20,159 bases of DNA from Verrucomicrobiales bacterium (lineage in GTDB: Bacteria > Verrucomicrobiota > Verrucomicrobiia > Verrucomicrobiales > DEV007). Location: the NCBI GenBank assembly GCA_002684575.1, contig NYVP01000010.1, forward strand, positions 8,896 to 29,054, written 5' to 3'. Positions 8,970 through 16,354 of this stretch are shown one piece after another; position 1 is the first letter of the stretch, and each line of letters starts with the position of its first letter. The translations under genes and the position numbers were made by a program. Under the pieces are notes generated by a model. It was not told the origin of the DNA. It searched no databases and was given only the letters and a program-made list of their open reading frames with translations.

Positions 8970-9872
8970 TTATTTGGCTGCCGTTTCCTTCCGAAATGTG
9001 AGATAAGATCCAAGGACTTCTTCTAAAGGTTTGGACGTATCACATTCAACGAAGTGACATGAGTTCTTGTTGAATCCGTCTCTTAACTTTTCTTGGAATT
9101 CATTAAACTCGTTAAGATAACTTTTTCTAATTTCAGTTGGCCTTGTCTTGAGGTTTGGGATTTCCTCGAGCCCTTCGAATTCAACTAATCCGTTGAAAGG
9201 GAAGGTGATTTCATCATGGTCAAGTATTTGTAATCCGATCACTTCGTGGCCGACAAATCTTAGGTGTTGCAGGGCTTCCAGTGTTGAATCTTCGTCATCA
9301 AAAAAATCACTAATCACAATCACAATGCCTTTTCTTTGAGATTGACTGGCTACTGAATGTAATTGTCCGGCCAAGTCTGTTCCTCCTGATGGAGAAAATT
9401 GAACAAGTTTTTCTAGGATGTTTAATAGATGATTTTGAGTATTACCTCTTGGGAGTTCTTCTCGGGTGGAATTGCCAAACAATGATAAAGAAACGGCATC
9501 TCTTTGTTTGATGATTGTAAAGGCAAGGCAAGCAGCGGCTAACTTGGCGTATTCCAATTTTGTCAGATCTCCGGACCCGTATTGCATGGATTCACTGCCA
9601 TCAACAAGGATATGGGCAACAAAGTTAGTTTCCTGTTCGTATTGTTTGATGTAGTAACGATCAGTTTTTCCTAAAACTTTCCAATCAATGTGCCTAACAT
9701 CATCTCCTGGGGAGTATTCCCTATGCTGAGAAAACTCGATTGCAAAGCCCCTGTATGGTGACTTGTGCTCACCTGCCATGTATCCCTCTACTATGAACCT
9801 AGCAGCCAAACCAAGCTTATCAGCACGGGCGAGGGTATTTGGATCAAGTAATTTTATTGAGTCGTTATTCAA
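8970..9872 (-). CDS. DUF58 protein with VWA-like fold
   Basis: The 300-residue cytoplasmic protein shows the DUF58 signature at about residues 53-82 (YSPGDDVRHIDWKVLGKTDR, then YYIKQYEQET). A VWA-like fold follows, with MIDAS residues D91, S93 and S95 in DGSES, a Thr in GGTDLAGQL and an Asp in VISDFFDDE. No membrane segment is seen. DUF58 proteins are the usual neighbours of MoxR ATPases and are assumed to be their adaptor or client-binding partner; that role here is inference from family and context. The start is TTG. The family-typical N-terminal segment (ARADKLGLAARFIVEG) precedes the first internal ATG at residue 32, so starting there would truncate the domain. It sits 61 bp downstream of the MoxR gene and 3 bp upstream of the BatA-like gene. 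The run of A residues before the start gives no Shine-Dalgarno. Confidence 0.93.
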   Translation of the reverse strand: MNNDSIKLLDPNTLARADKLGLAARFIVEGYMAGEHKSPYRGFAIEFSQHREYSPGDDVRHIDWKVLGKTDRYYIKQYEQETNFVAHILVDGSESMQYGSGDLTKLEYAKLAAACLAFTIIKQRDAVSLSLFGNSTREELPRGNTQNHLLNILEKLVQFSPSGGTDLAGQLHSVASQSQRKGIVIVISDFFDDEDSTLEALQHLRFVGHEVIGLQILDHDEITFPFNGLVEFEGLEEIPNLKTRPTEIRKSYLNEFNEFQEKLRDGFNKNSCHFVECDTSKPLEEVLGSYLTFRKETAAK

Positions 9873-9933
9873 ATTTTGAATTTTTTTTATTAATCAACTG
9901 AAATAATCACCCGTAATTCAATGAAGATATTTG

Positions 9934-10932
9934 TTAATGTTGAGGGATAGCTTCAATGATCTTTGCAGTTATTGCATCTGAGTCTAATCCTTCGCTTTGA
10001 GCTGCAAAATTAGGAATGAGTCGGTGACGGAAAATTGGTGGAGCGACGGCGGCAACATCACTGCAGCCGACATGATTTTTTCCATTCAGTAATGCATGAG
10101 CCTTGGCCGCCAAAATAAGAGAGAGTCCCGCCCTAGGGCCTGCACCCCAACCTAACCACTTCTTACATATATCTAAGGCATCATCTGCCTCCGGTCTCGT
10201 GACTCTGACGAGTTTTTCAGCATAACGCATGACGTGTTCTGAAACTTGCACAGTCCTGACGGTGTTTTGTATTTCAATTATTTCATCTCCAGAAAGTGCT
10301 GGTTCAGGTTTTGATATGCTTGCGCCGGTATAAGCTTTCATGATTTCGAATTCTTCCTCCTCAGTAGGATATTCGACTTTTATCATAAACATGAAACGGT
10401 CAAGTTGTGCCTCTGGCAATGGATATGTGCCTTCCTGTTCTATTGGGTTTTGTGTTGCTAGCACAAAAAATGGATCAGGAAGTTCATGATCTTCACCACC
10501 AATTGAGACTTTCCTCTCTTGCATGGACTCAAGCATAGCGGCTTGTGTTTTTGGAGGTGTTCTATTGATCTCGTCGGCCAGGATGATATTTGAAAAAATT
10601 GGGCCCGGTAGAAATTTAAACTGCCTTTCATTAGTGGTCGGATCAGAGTATATGACTTCGGTACCAGTGATGTCTGAAGGCATTAGATCTGGAGTGAATT
10701 GAATCCTTTTGTACCCGAGGTCTAGTGACTCAGCGAGACTGGAAATTAATAATGTTTTAGCAAGGCCTGGTACTCCAACTAAAAGAGCATGATTCCGAGT
10801 AAAGATAGCAATTAGTACCTGATCAATCACTTCGTCTTGACCAATTATTACTTTCTTTAATTCTTTTTTTACTCTTTCAGAAGAGCTCTGAATTTTATCC
10901 ACTGCGGAGGATTCTATAGATTCATTAGACAT
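9934..10932 (-). CDS. MoxR-family AAA+ ATPase
   Basis: The 332-residue protein carries a complete MoxR-type AAA+ ATPase: Walker A GVPGLAKT (53-60), Walker B IILADE (116-121), the MoxR-typical INRTPPKTQAAMLESMQERK segment, a sensor region VLATQNPIEQEGTYPLPEA and an arginine in LDRF (R179). The C-terminal lid domain includes KKWLGWGAGPRAGLS and ends with a long helix. Length and motifs are those of a full, active family member. MoxR ATPases typically act as chaperone-like remodelers with VWA-domain partners, exactly the kind encoded downstream. It is the first gene of the operon and is transcribed away from the acyltransferase gene, so the promoter should lie in the 279-bp divergent region. The ATG start is well placed relative to the family N-terminus, although no Shine-Dalgarno is visible. 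Confidence 0.96.
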   Translation of the reverse strand: MSNESIESSAVDKIQSSSERVKKELKKVIIGQDEVIDQVLIAIFTRNHALLVGVPGLAKTLLISSLAESLDLGYKRIQFTPDLMPSDITGTEVIYSDPTTNERQFKFLPGPIFSNIILADEINRTPPKTQAAMLESMQERKVSIGGEDHELPDPFFVLATQNPIEQEGTYPLPEAQLDRFMFMIKVEYPTEEEEFEIMKAYTGASISKPEPALSGDEIIEIQNTVRTVQVSEHVMRYAEKLVRVTRPEADDALDICKKWLGWGAGPRAGLSLILAAKAHALLNGKNHVGCSDVAAVAPPIFRHRLIPNFAAQSEGLDSDAITAKIIEAIPQH

Positions 10933-11211
10933 AAGATATATTTGGGCCGTTATAATTCCCTGATGTATTAGTTATATGTATTTAATTGGATATCAGGACG
11001 CAATTCATACTGCAAGCGCATTTAACTAATGAATGCACGGTTTTTCCCATCAAAAGTTTTTCAAATAAAGATTTAATTTTGTCTCATTATCAGTAGTGAA
11101 GTGTAATTTTTAATGGTAAATGATTCTCCTTGAATCATTGATAACAATGACGGACTGATAACTGTTGAGGAGTCTATCTCATTATGGATAGCGAACCCTC
11201 ATCAAATTACA
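10933..11211. promoter_or_regulatory. Divergent intergenic region, presumed promoters for both flanking operons
   Basis: This 279-bp AT-rich stretch separates the MoxR gene (minus) from the ankyrin-acyltransferase gene (plus) and holds no credible gene. A TATAAC hexamer on the minus strand (10954-10949) could be a -10 element for the MoxR operon, but its -35 partner is poor. On the plus strand there is an inverted repeat (separate entry) followed by two copies of TGATAAC at 11139-11145 and 11156-11162, starting 17 bp apart. That both operons are driven from here is an inference from geometry. Confidence 0.5.
11119..11139. repeat. Perfect 8-bp inverted repeat with 5-nt spacer in divergent region
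   Basis: AATGATTC (11119-11126), spacer TCCTT, then GAATCATT (11132-11139) form a perfect inverted repeat. It could be an operator for a dimeric regulator or an RNA hairpin in the leader of the acyltransferase gene. It has no T-run after it on either strand, so an intrinsic terminator is unlikely. The second arm shares its last T with the first of two TGATAAC direct repeats. Confidence 0.5.
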
Positions 11212-12903
11212 ATGGACTTAAATAAAAGGTATCACGATTTGGATGCTCTGAGAGCGTTTGCGATGTTATTAGGTATAGCTCTCCATGGATTTTGCTCCTT
11301 TTTTCCATTACCTATTTGGCCTGCTCAAGATGCCTACAAGCCAGAAATTTTTTTACCCGAATCATATGTTCAGTTTTTTAATTCAATTGGATTTGAAATT
11401 GCAGGATCATTTAATCCATTTTTGGTAGGCCTTACCACGGTCCATGGTTTCAGGATGCAACTATTCTTTCTTATTAGTGGTTTTTTTGCAGCTATGCTTA
11501 TAAAAAAAAGGGGGCTCAAAAATTTATTTAGGCACCGCTTTAGGAGAATATTTATACCTTTAATTATCTTTGTCCCTATCGTTTGGATAACATTAATTCC
11601 TGTGAGTATTTATGGGGGAAGTAAAAAACAGCAGGTAAGAGAAATTTTAAATCATGATAAGGATCTAAATAGTATTTTTGATGCAGCTCGTTCTGGCGAC
11701 TTAGAGTTGATTAAAAAGATTTCGAATGAGGACAAGTCAGCCGTTAATCAGCAATCAGCTGATGGTACGACTCCTCTCATTGCAGCCTGTTCTTTCGGAC
11801 GCAATGAGGCAGTGAATTTGCTTATTTCCTTAGGTGCAGAATTAGACAAAAAAAACCTTGAAGGTTCGACAGCAATTTCTGTTGCAGTGTTTTTTGGGTA
11901 TCCAGAAATTGTTTCCAATCTCATTAGAGAAGGGGCTAATTTTAATATCAAATCCAAAGATGGATCAACTCCTTTGGACATTGCTCTTGCACCATGGGAA
12001 GACATCAAACCGTATTACGACTGGGTGGGTTCAATGATGGCATCAGAGGGACTTGAATTAGACTATAATCGTATTCAGTCCGTTAGACCATTAGTAATCG
12101 ATTTACTAAAAGAAGTGGGTGCTGTGCATGGATCGACCAATAAAGAGGATGCTGACCTAGGCATGTTATTTTACATTTTGTTTTTTGCGCCAGTCTTTCA
12201 CCATCTCTGGTTTCTCTATTATTTGTTGTGGTTAGTTTTGGCGTTAATAAGCTTTGTTTGGATTAATCGCAAGTTGCCTATCATAAAGAGAATACCTGAT
12301 ATTTTGATAACTACTCCTTTGTGCTTAGTTGTACTTTTTCCATTAACCCTTTTGATACAAAGAATGATGCCAGATGAGTTTGGGCCTGTGACTGCTCCTG
12401 GGCTATTACCATGGCCACCATTGTTATTGTATTATGGAGTTTTCTTTATGTTTGGTGCTTTGTGTTACGGAAGAGAAAGGTTTGAATCAATCTTTAATCG
12501 AAGTTGGCCATTGTTATTAGTCTTGGCATTGCCATGTTTGCTATTTGGTTTGGCTTTGCAATCAGGTAATGGCAAAGGAACAATTTTATTTTCTGTCTGT
12601 GCTGTTTTATTTGTGTGGTTGATGATTTTTGGCCTCATTGGCCTTTTTCGTGCTTTCTTCTCTTCTGAAGATAAACAAATAAGGTATGTTTCGGATTCAT
12701 CATACTGGTTGTACATCTCCCACTTGCCTTTGATGATGTTTTTTCAAGCGCTTGTTAGTACATGGCACTTTTCTCCCTATCTAAAATGTCTAATGATTTG
12801 TTGCTTTACAGTAATTCCGCTTATGCTGATGTATAGATATTCAGTTCGCTATACTTTTATTGGAACAATGCTTAATGGAAAAAGGCATAAACCTTTGGCC
12901 TAA
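11212..12903 (+). CDS. Acyltransferase-3 (OpgC-like) membrane protein with inserted ankyrin repeats
   Basis: The 563-residue protein opens with the acyltransferase-3 signature HDLDALRAFAMLLGIALHG (H25 as candidate catalytic histidine), and MQLFFLISGFFAAML follows as a membrane helix. Arg-rich RHRFRRIFIPLIIF leads into the next helix. Residues about 152-304 then form ankyrin repeats (DAARSGDLELIKKI, DGTTPLIAACSFGRNEAVNL, GSTAISVAVFFGYPEIVSNL, DGSTPLDIALA). After them the acyltransferase resumes with HHLWFLYYLLWL (from about 330) and six or more hydrophobic helices to the end. The integral-membrane part resembles OpgC/MdoC-like succinyl or acetyl transferases that modify exported glycans. The repeats should sit in a loop between membrane helices and may bind a partner or substrate. 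The reading frame is continuous, so this is an insertion rather than two joined genes. ATG is the only sensible start; the stop overlaps the convergent sulfatase stop. Confidence 0.92.
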   Translation: MDLNKRYHDLDALRAFAMLLGIALHGFCSFFPLPIWPAQDAYKPEIFLPESYVQFFNSIGFEIAGSFNPFLVGLTTVHGFRMQLFFLISGFFAAMLIKKRGLKNLFRHRFRRIFIPLIIFVPIVWITLIPVSIYGGSKKQQVREILNHDKDLNSIFDAARSGDLELIKKISNEDKSAVNQQSADGTTPLIAACSFGRNEAVNLLISLGAELDKKNLEGSTAISVAVFFGYPEIVSNLIREGANFNIKSKDGSTPLDIALAPWEDIKPYYDWVGSMMASEGLELDYNRIQSVRPLVIDLLKEVGAVHGSTNKEDADLGMLFYILFFAPVFHHLWFLYYLLWLVLALISFVWINRKLPIIKRIPDILITTPLCLVVLFPLTLLIQRMMPDEFGPVTAPGLLPWPPLLLYYGVFFMFGALCYGRERFESIFNRSWPLLLVLALPCLLFGLALQSGNGKGTILFSVCAVLFVWLMIFGLIGLFRAFFSSEDKQIRYVSDSSYWLYISHLPLMMFFQALVSTWHFSPYLKCLMICCFTVIPLMLMYRYSVRYTFIGTMLNGKRHKPLA

Positions 12904-14381
12904 CTTGATTTTTTCACCTTAGGACTTGAGGTTTTTTTATTTTTTTTGCGTCTGTTATCTGATTCCAATTGTTTGGATTGAACATAAGCTTCCATAACTT
13001 CAGAGTTGTTTGGGTCAAAGCTAACTAAAGCATGATCATTTGTTTCCTTCATCCATTCCTGAAGTGTTTTCCTTAAGCTTTTAATTGTATTTTGGTGATC
13101 TTTAGACTGGGCAAGATTATGGAGGCAGTCAGGATCTTTATTTATATCATATAGTTCTTCAGTAGTTCGAAAACGCATGACATTAACTCTTTTTTTGATG
13201 TTCTCATTTTGCTTGGCGAGTAATAACATTCTTTTCCAAGTTGCTGTTCCATTAGTGGCCGTAGCCATGGTTCTTTTGCCGTTTGACCAAGGATTAAATA
13301 GGTAGAGATATTTATGAGTTTGAACACCTCTCATTGGATTTCTAAATCCTCCAGCATTTTCGTTGTATTCTTTAAAGATCAAATTTCTTAGGTTCTGTTT
13401 ATCTCCTTTAATTAATGGTAAAAAAGTTCTCCCTTGGAGGTTTTTGGGTTCGTCAATTTTCGCAATGTCTAAAAAAGTGGGTAATAAATCTATAGCTGAC
13501 ACCATATGGGAATTATTTATGGTCCCTGATTTCGTGACTCCAGGCCAACTCACAATAAGGGGAGTGTTAGTGCTATGGTGATAGAGTTGTGTTTTTGCAA
13601 AAGGCAATGGCATGCCATGATCGGAAAGGAAAAAAACAGCCGTCGAGTCGAGAGCTTTTGACTCTTCAAGTGCTTTAATTATTGCACCCACACAGTCATC
13701 GGCCCTACGAACAGAAGAGTAATAGAGGGCCAATTCCTCTCTTATTGTGGGGTCGTCGTGCAGAAATCCAGGGACAGGAACGTCATTGGCTTTGTAAATT
13801 TTGGACGTAGGATGATTATCTCCTGGTTTCCAAAAGGGCTTATGAGGATCTGAAATATTAATGTTTAGGAAAAAAGGTTTGTTGGCCGATCTAGCATTTT
13901 TTATTCCTCTCTGAGTAGAAGCATAATACGTGTTAGCATCTTTCATGTGTGCCTTTTTACCGTCCTTTAATAAGGTGAGGTCCTCATCCCAATCATAAGG
14001 ATGATAGGGTGTGGAGTGATTCACTTTTCCTCTGATGGCAGTATAATATCCTCCACCTTTCATGAGGTCACAAAGAACCGGATACTTGATGTTTTTGATT
14101 TGATAAAAACCCTCAACTTTACTGGTATGTGGATAACGTCCAGACAGCATGACATTTCTTGATGGGTAACAATTTCCAACCTGAACGTGAGCTTTTTTAA
14201 ATCGTAATCCTTGTTTGGCTAACTTATCAATGTTTGGCGTAATGTCTTGAATTGCACACCCAAAAGAACCGACCGAGTCGCAACTCATGTCATCAACGGT
14301 AATTAATAAAATATTGGTCTTTGCTGAAGATGAAGTGACAAGTGTTACGAAGAAAAGTATTCTAAGTATGTTATTGATCAT
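12900..14381 (-). CDS. Secreted sulfatase, SGSH (heparan N-sulfatase)-like
   Basis: The 493-residue protein has a signal peptide (hydrophobic residues 5-16, likely cleavage after SSSA at 20). It carries the sulfatase maturation motif C71-Y-P-S-R followed by LSGRYPHT, so C71 would become formylglycine. Calcium ligands D30 and D31 (TVDDM), D254 and H255 (FFLSDHG) are present, with further likely active-site residues K119, H122, H180 and K263. The segment SDHGMPLPFAKTQLYHHST, then NTPLIVSWPG, and a typical SAIDLLPTFLDIA closely parallel human N-sulfoglucosamine sulfohydrolase, so an S1_8-like aminosugar sulfatase is the best guess; the actual substrate is unproven. The C-terminus has a Lys/Arg-rich tail. 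It needs an anaerobic-type or FGE-type maturase encoded elsewhere. It starts 18 bp after the PEP-CTERM gene, so co-transcription is likely, and its stop overlaps the convergent acyltransferase stop. Confidence 0.93.
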   Translation of the reverse strand: MINNILRILFFVTLVTSSSAKTNILLITVDDMSCDSVGSFGCAIQDITPNIDKLAKQGLRFKKAHVQVGNCYPSRNVMLSGRYPHTSKVEGFYQIKNIKYPVLCDLMKGGGYYTAIRGKVNHSTPYHPYDWDEDLTLLKDGKKAHMKDANTYYASTQRGIKNARSANKPFFLNINISDPHKPFWKPGDNHPTSKIYKANDVPVPGFLHDDPTIREELALYYSSVRRADDCVGAIIKALEESKALDSTAVFFLSDHGMPLPFAKTQLYHHSTNTPLIVSWPGVTKSGTINNSHMVSAIDLLPTFLDIAKIDEPKNLQGRTFLPLIKGDKQNLRNLIFKEYNENAGGFRNPMRGVQTHKYLYLFNPWSNGKRTMATATNGTATWKRMLLLAKQNENIKKRVNVMRFRTTEELYDINKDPDCLHNLAQSKDHQNTIKSLRKTLQEWMKETNDHALVSFDPNNSEVMEAYVQSKQLESDNRRKKNKKTSSPKVKKSS

Positions 14382-14399
14382 AACTTTAGGGACAGTGAA

Positions 14400-14900
14400 T
14401 TATGGGGCGTTGATTGGCGTGCTGCGTTCATGGTTTATTTCTTGCCTCTTGCGCATCCTCCTAAGACAACCCACTACAGGAATAATTCCAAGCACTGGTA
14501 GTGGTGCAGGTACCGCCACCGCACTTACAGCATAATTAATATTATCATTAACATCCGCATTAGAACTAATACTTCCACCGCTTCCATTAGACTTGTAGTA
14601 GTATACAGCGTTTAAACCAAAGCCAGCAAAGTTTTCATAACCATAATAAACGTTGTTGACATTCGTTGCATTAGCAAAAGTTTGGGCTGTAGCTGAAGAA
14701 CCCCACCACGGCATATCAGAATCATTAAATTCAGACTCATTGCCATCGTAACTAATATTGTTGTATGTCACTGTATAAGATTGACCTCCAATATTTACTG
14801 TTGTTGTCGAAGCTGGCAATATTTTAAAAGAAAGTAAAAATATAATTATTTGAACAAAACATTTCACACCAAATTGTAATGGGAAACTATTCCATTTCAA
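14400..14900 (-). CDS. Small secreted protein with VPAPLP-type PEP-CTERM sorting tail
   Basis: The 166-residue frame has an N-terminal hydrophobic segment (CFVQIIIFLLSF, about 14-25), likely cut after PAS at residue 31. A Thr/Asn/Ser/Tyr-rich mature domain with little hydrophobic content follows. The C-terminus has VPAPLPVLGIIPVVG (130-144), a hydrophobic stretch, then the basic cluster RRMRKR (147-152). This is the three-part layout of PEP-CTERM proteins processed by an exosortase and retained or displayed at the cell surface. A 14-residue polar tail follows the basic cluster, which is unusual. The mature domain is not recognised. The listed start is TTG at 14900; a GTG at 14867 would give a cleaner signal peptide and may be the real start. 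It lies 18 bp upstream of the sulfatase gene on the same strand. Confidence 0.75.
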   Translation of the reverse strand: MKWNSFPLQFGVKCFVQIIIFLLSFKILPASTTTVNIGGQSYTVTYNNISYDGNESEFNDSDMPWWGSSATAQTFANATNVNNVYYGYENFAGFGLNAVYYYKSNGSGGSISSNADVNDNINYAVSAVAVPAPLPVLGIIPVVGCLRRMRKRQEINHERSTPINAP

Positions 14901-15099
14901 TAAATGGGCGAAAGAATTTTTACCGATCCTCTTTGTCTAAGTTATCACCAAACACCTCTAAGCTCTATTGCAGGTGGGCACCTCACACTCTCCATGAACT
15001 AGGTACATTAATCATGAGTCATTGGTTATGGCTTCTTTTTGTAGACGCTAATACGGATGAAAGTGGTCCCTTCATTTTCGGGATACTTCAGTATCCTTT
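14901..15099. other. 199-bp intergenic stretch without recognised gene
   Basis: Between the PEP-CTERM gene and the next minus-strand gene there is no plausible coding frame. It should contain the promoter of the PEP-CTERM/sulfatase pair, but no clear sigma-70 or sigma-54 (GG-N10-GC) element was found. A weak hairpin lies at its right end (separate entry). No riboswitch family was recognised. Confidence 0.4.
15081..15096 (-). terminator. Short hairpin just after the HGSNAT-like gene stop, possible weak terminator
   Basis: On the minus strand GGATAC-TGAA-GTATCC is a 6-bp perfect stem with a four-base loop, starting 3 bp after the TAG stop at 15100-15102. It is not followed by a T-run on the minus strand, so factor-independent termination is uncertain. 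Confidence 0.35.
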
Positions 15100-16260
15100 C
15101 TAAATTCGGAGAAAGACTTTTCTTTTATATAGGGTCTGGCACAACCAGAATATCAGAAATATTCCACCCACAGCGATCAATAACGCACCTAAGCCGGGCA
15201 AGATACCATCAGCCCATTCTTCTACTGGTCCACCTAAAACCCGCTTCGCAATATGATTGAAATCTAATACAGTTGAGAGCAAGTAAATCATAATTGGATT
15301 CATCCCAATCCAGACAAACGGCATCGCCCACTTTTTGATGTTCGCTACGTCTATAACTAAATAAAAGAAAGACAGTAATATTAAACTCCAGCCGCCTGCT
15401 AAAATCACAAAGCTAGAAGTCCAAAGACTCTTAATGACAGGGTGATACCCGCCCCATAAATGCCCGCACAAAACAAAAATAAAACCAACTCCGAAAAATA
15501 TTAGAACCCTTTTCCCTCGCGTTAGCTTTTTATTTTTCAAAAGCAGTCCCACAAAAACTCCCAGTAGACAAGTTGCGATTGACGGTAATGTGGAAAGAAT
15601 ACCCTCCGGATCATACGTGCCACTCCACTTGGCAAATGGTAAGTACTTTGAATCGAACCAGTTTGTTATATTCCGGCCCGCTTCAAAACTCACCATTTCT
15701 TGGCCAGGCGCCGCTACAAAAGATAAAAGTGCCCAATACCCAGCAAGTAAAACCAGAAATGCCATGACCAACCCGCGCACAGGTAAATAGATAAACAGTA
15801 ACCCCGCCACCAAATAGCAAATCCCTATCCGTTGTAGGACACCTAGCAACCTCACCCCTCTATTTGTTTCAGCATCATATAATCCATTTGAAATTCCTCC
15901 GTAATAAATAATGCCGATCAACCAAAGCAAAAGACCCCGCAAAATAACACGCCGAACCGCAGCACGCCGACTGCCCGAAGTTTGCAATTTTCCTAATGAA
16001 AACGCTATTGAAGCTCCAACAATGAAAACGAAGGATGGAAAAATTAGATCATAAAAACGAAACCCTTCCCAACTCACGTGTTGTAGCTGAATTATTAATG
16101 TATTTAGTGTCTCTGATCTAACTCCATCTAATTTTGAAAGCGCATAGAAGAGTGCTTCACCACCCACGATCCAAAACATGATAAATCCTCGAAAAGCATC
16201 TAACGACATCAACCTCTCATTGGGAATCTGAATTATATTTTGCTGCTCTTTGTCAGACAT
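15100..16260 (-). CDS. HGSNAT-like (DUF5009/COG4299) membrane acyltransferase
   Basis: The 386-residue protein begins with a short polar tail and then RLMSLDAFRGFIMFWIVGGE, the N-terminal signature of the COG4299/DUF5009 family. That family includes human heparan-alpha-glucosaminide N-acetyltransferase and the bacterial NagX-type proteins. The motif HVSWEGFRFYDLIFPSFVFI, then VGASIAFSL, contains H61, the position of the catalytic histidine in HGSNAT-like enzymes, and D71. About ten hydrophobic helices follow to the C-terminus, which ends KRKVFLRI. HGSNAT moves an acetyl group from cytosolic acetyl-CoA across the membrane to terminal glucosamine; that this protein does so is family-based inference. 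It starts with ATG; a later methionine at residue 18 lies just before the family signature. The upstream neighbour is the CotH gene, 94 bp away. It is separated from the PEP-CTERM/sulfatase pair by 199 bp, so it may be transcribed separately. Confidence 0.9.
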   Translation of the reverse strand: MSDKEQQNIIQIPNERLMSLDAFRGFIMFWIVGGEALFYALSKLDGVRSETLNTLIIQLQHVSWEGFRFYDLIFPSFVFIVGASIAFSLGKLQTSGSRRAAVRRVILRGLLLWLIGIIYYGGISNGLYDAETNRGVRLLGVLQRIGICYLVAGLLFIYLPVRGLVMAFLVLLAGYWALLSFVAAPGQEMVSFEAGRNITNWFDSKYLPFAKWSGTYDPEGILSTLPSIATCLLGVFVGLLLKNKKLTRGKRVLIFFGVGFIFVLCGHLWGGYHPVIKSLWTSSFVILAGGWSLILLSFFYLVIDVANIKKWAMPFVWIGMNPIMIYLLSTVLDFNHIAKRVLGGPVEEWADGILPGLGALLIAVGGIFLIFWLCQTLYKRKVFLRI

Positions 16261-16269
16261 TCTAGAAAA

Positions 16270-16297
16270 GGTATATATATTTAAACCGACTTTTCAA
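16270..16297 (-). promoter_or_regulatory. Candidate sigma-70 promoter of the HGSNAT-like gene
   Basis: On the minus strand TTGAAA (16297-16292) and TATACC (16275-16270) are separated by 16 bp and overlap an alternating TATATATA run. The -10 is only 9 bp from the ATG, so the transcript would have almost no leader. This is compatible with the lack of Shine-Dalgarno sequences here, but the match is short and could be chance in AT-rich DNA. Confidence 0.3.
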
Positions 16298-16354
16298 CAT
16301 CCTTTTCCCAAATGCTGCATTCTCATTCGTGAGCTAACTTTATGATGAAGATGA

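Noticed and set aside
11184-11225. A 13-codon open frame (MDSEPSSNYNGLK) overlapping the acyltransferase start by 14 bp, as a possible leader peptide
   Set aside because: It is short enough to arise by chance, has no ribosome site and shows no attenuator structure or codon run typical of leader peptides.
12465-13581. Antisense open frames across the acyltransferase and sulfatase genes
   Set aside because: Both genes have unmistakable family motifs in the called frames; the antisense products have no recognisable features.
14970-14985. AGGTGGGCACCT near-palindrome upstream of the PEP-CTERM gene as a riboswitch or regulator site
   Set aside because: The stem is only 4-5 bp, and the surrounding sequence does not match a riboswitch family I recognise.
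16311-16321. AATGC-T-GCATT palindrome after the CotH gene as a terminator
   Set aside because: A one-base loop cannot form a stable RNA hairpin of this size, and there is no T-run downstream on the minus strand.
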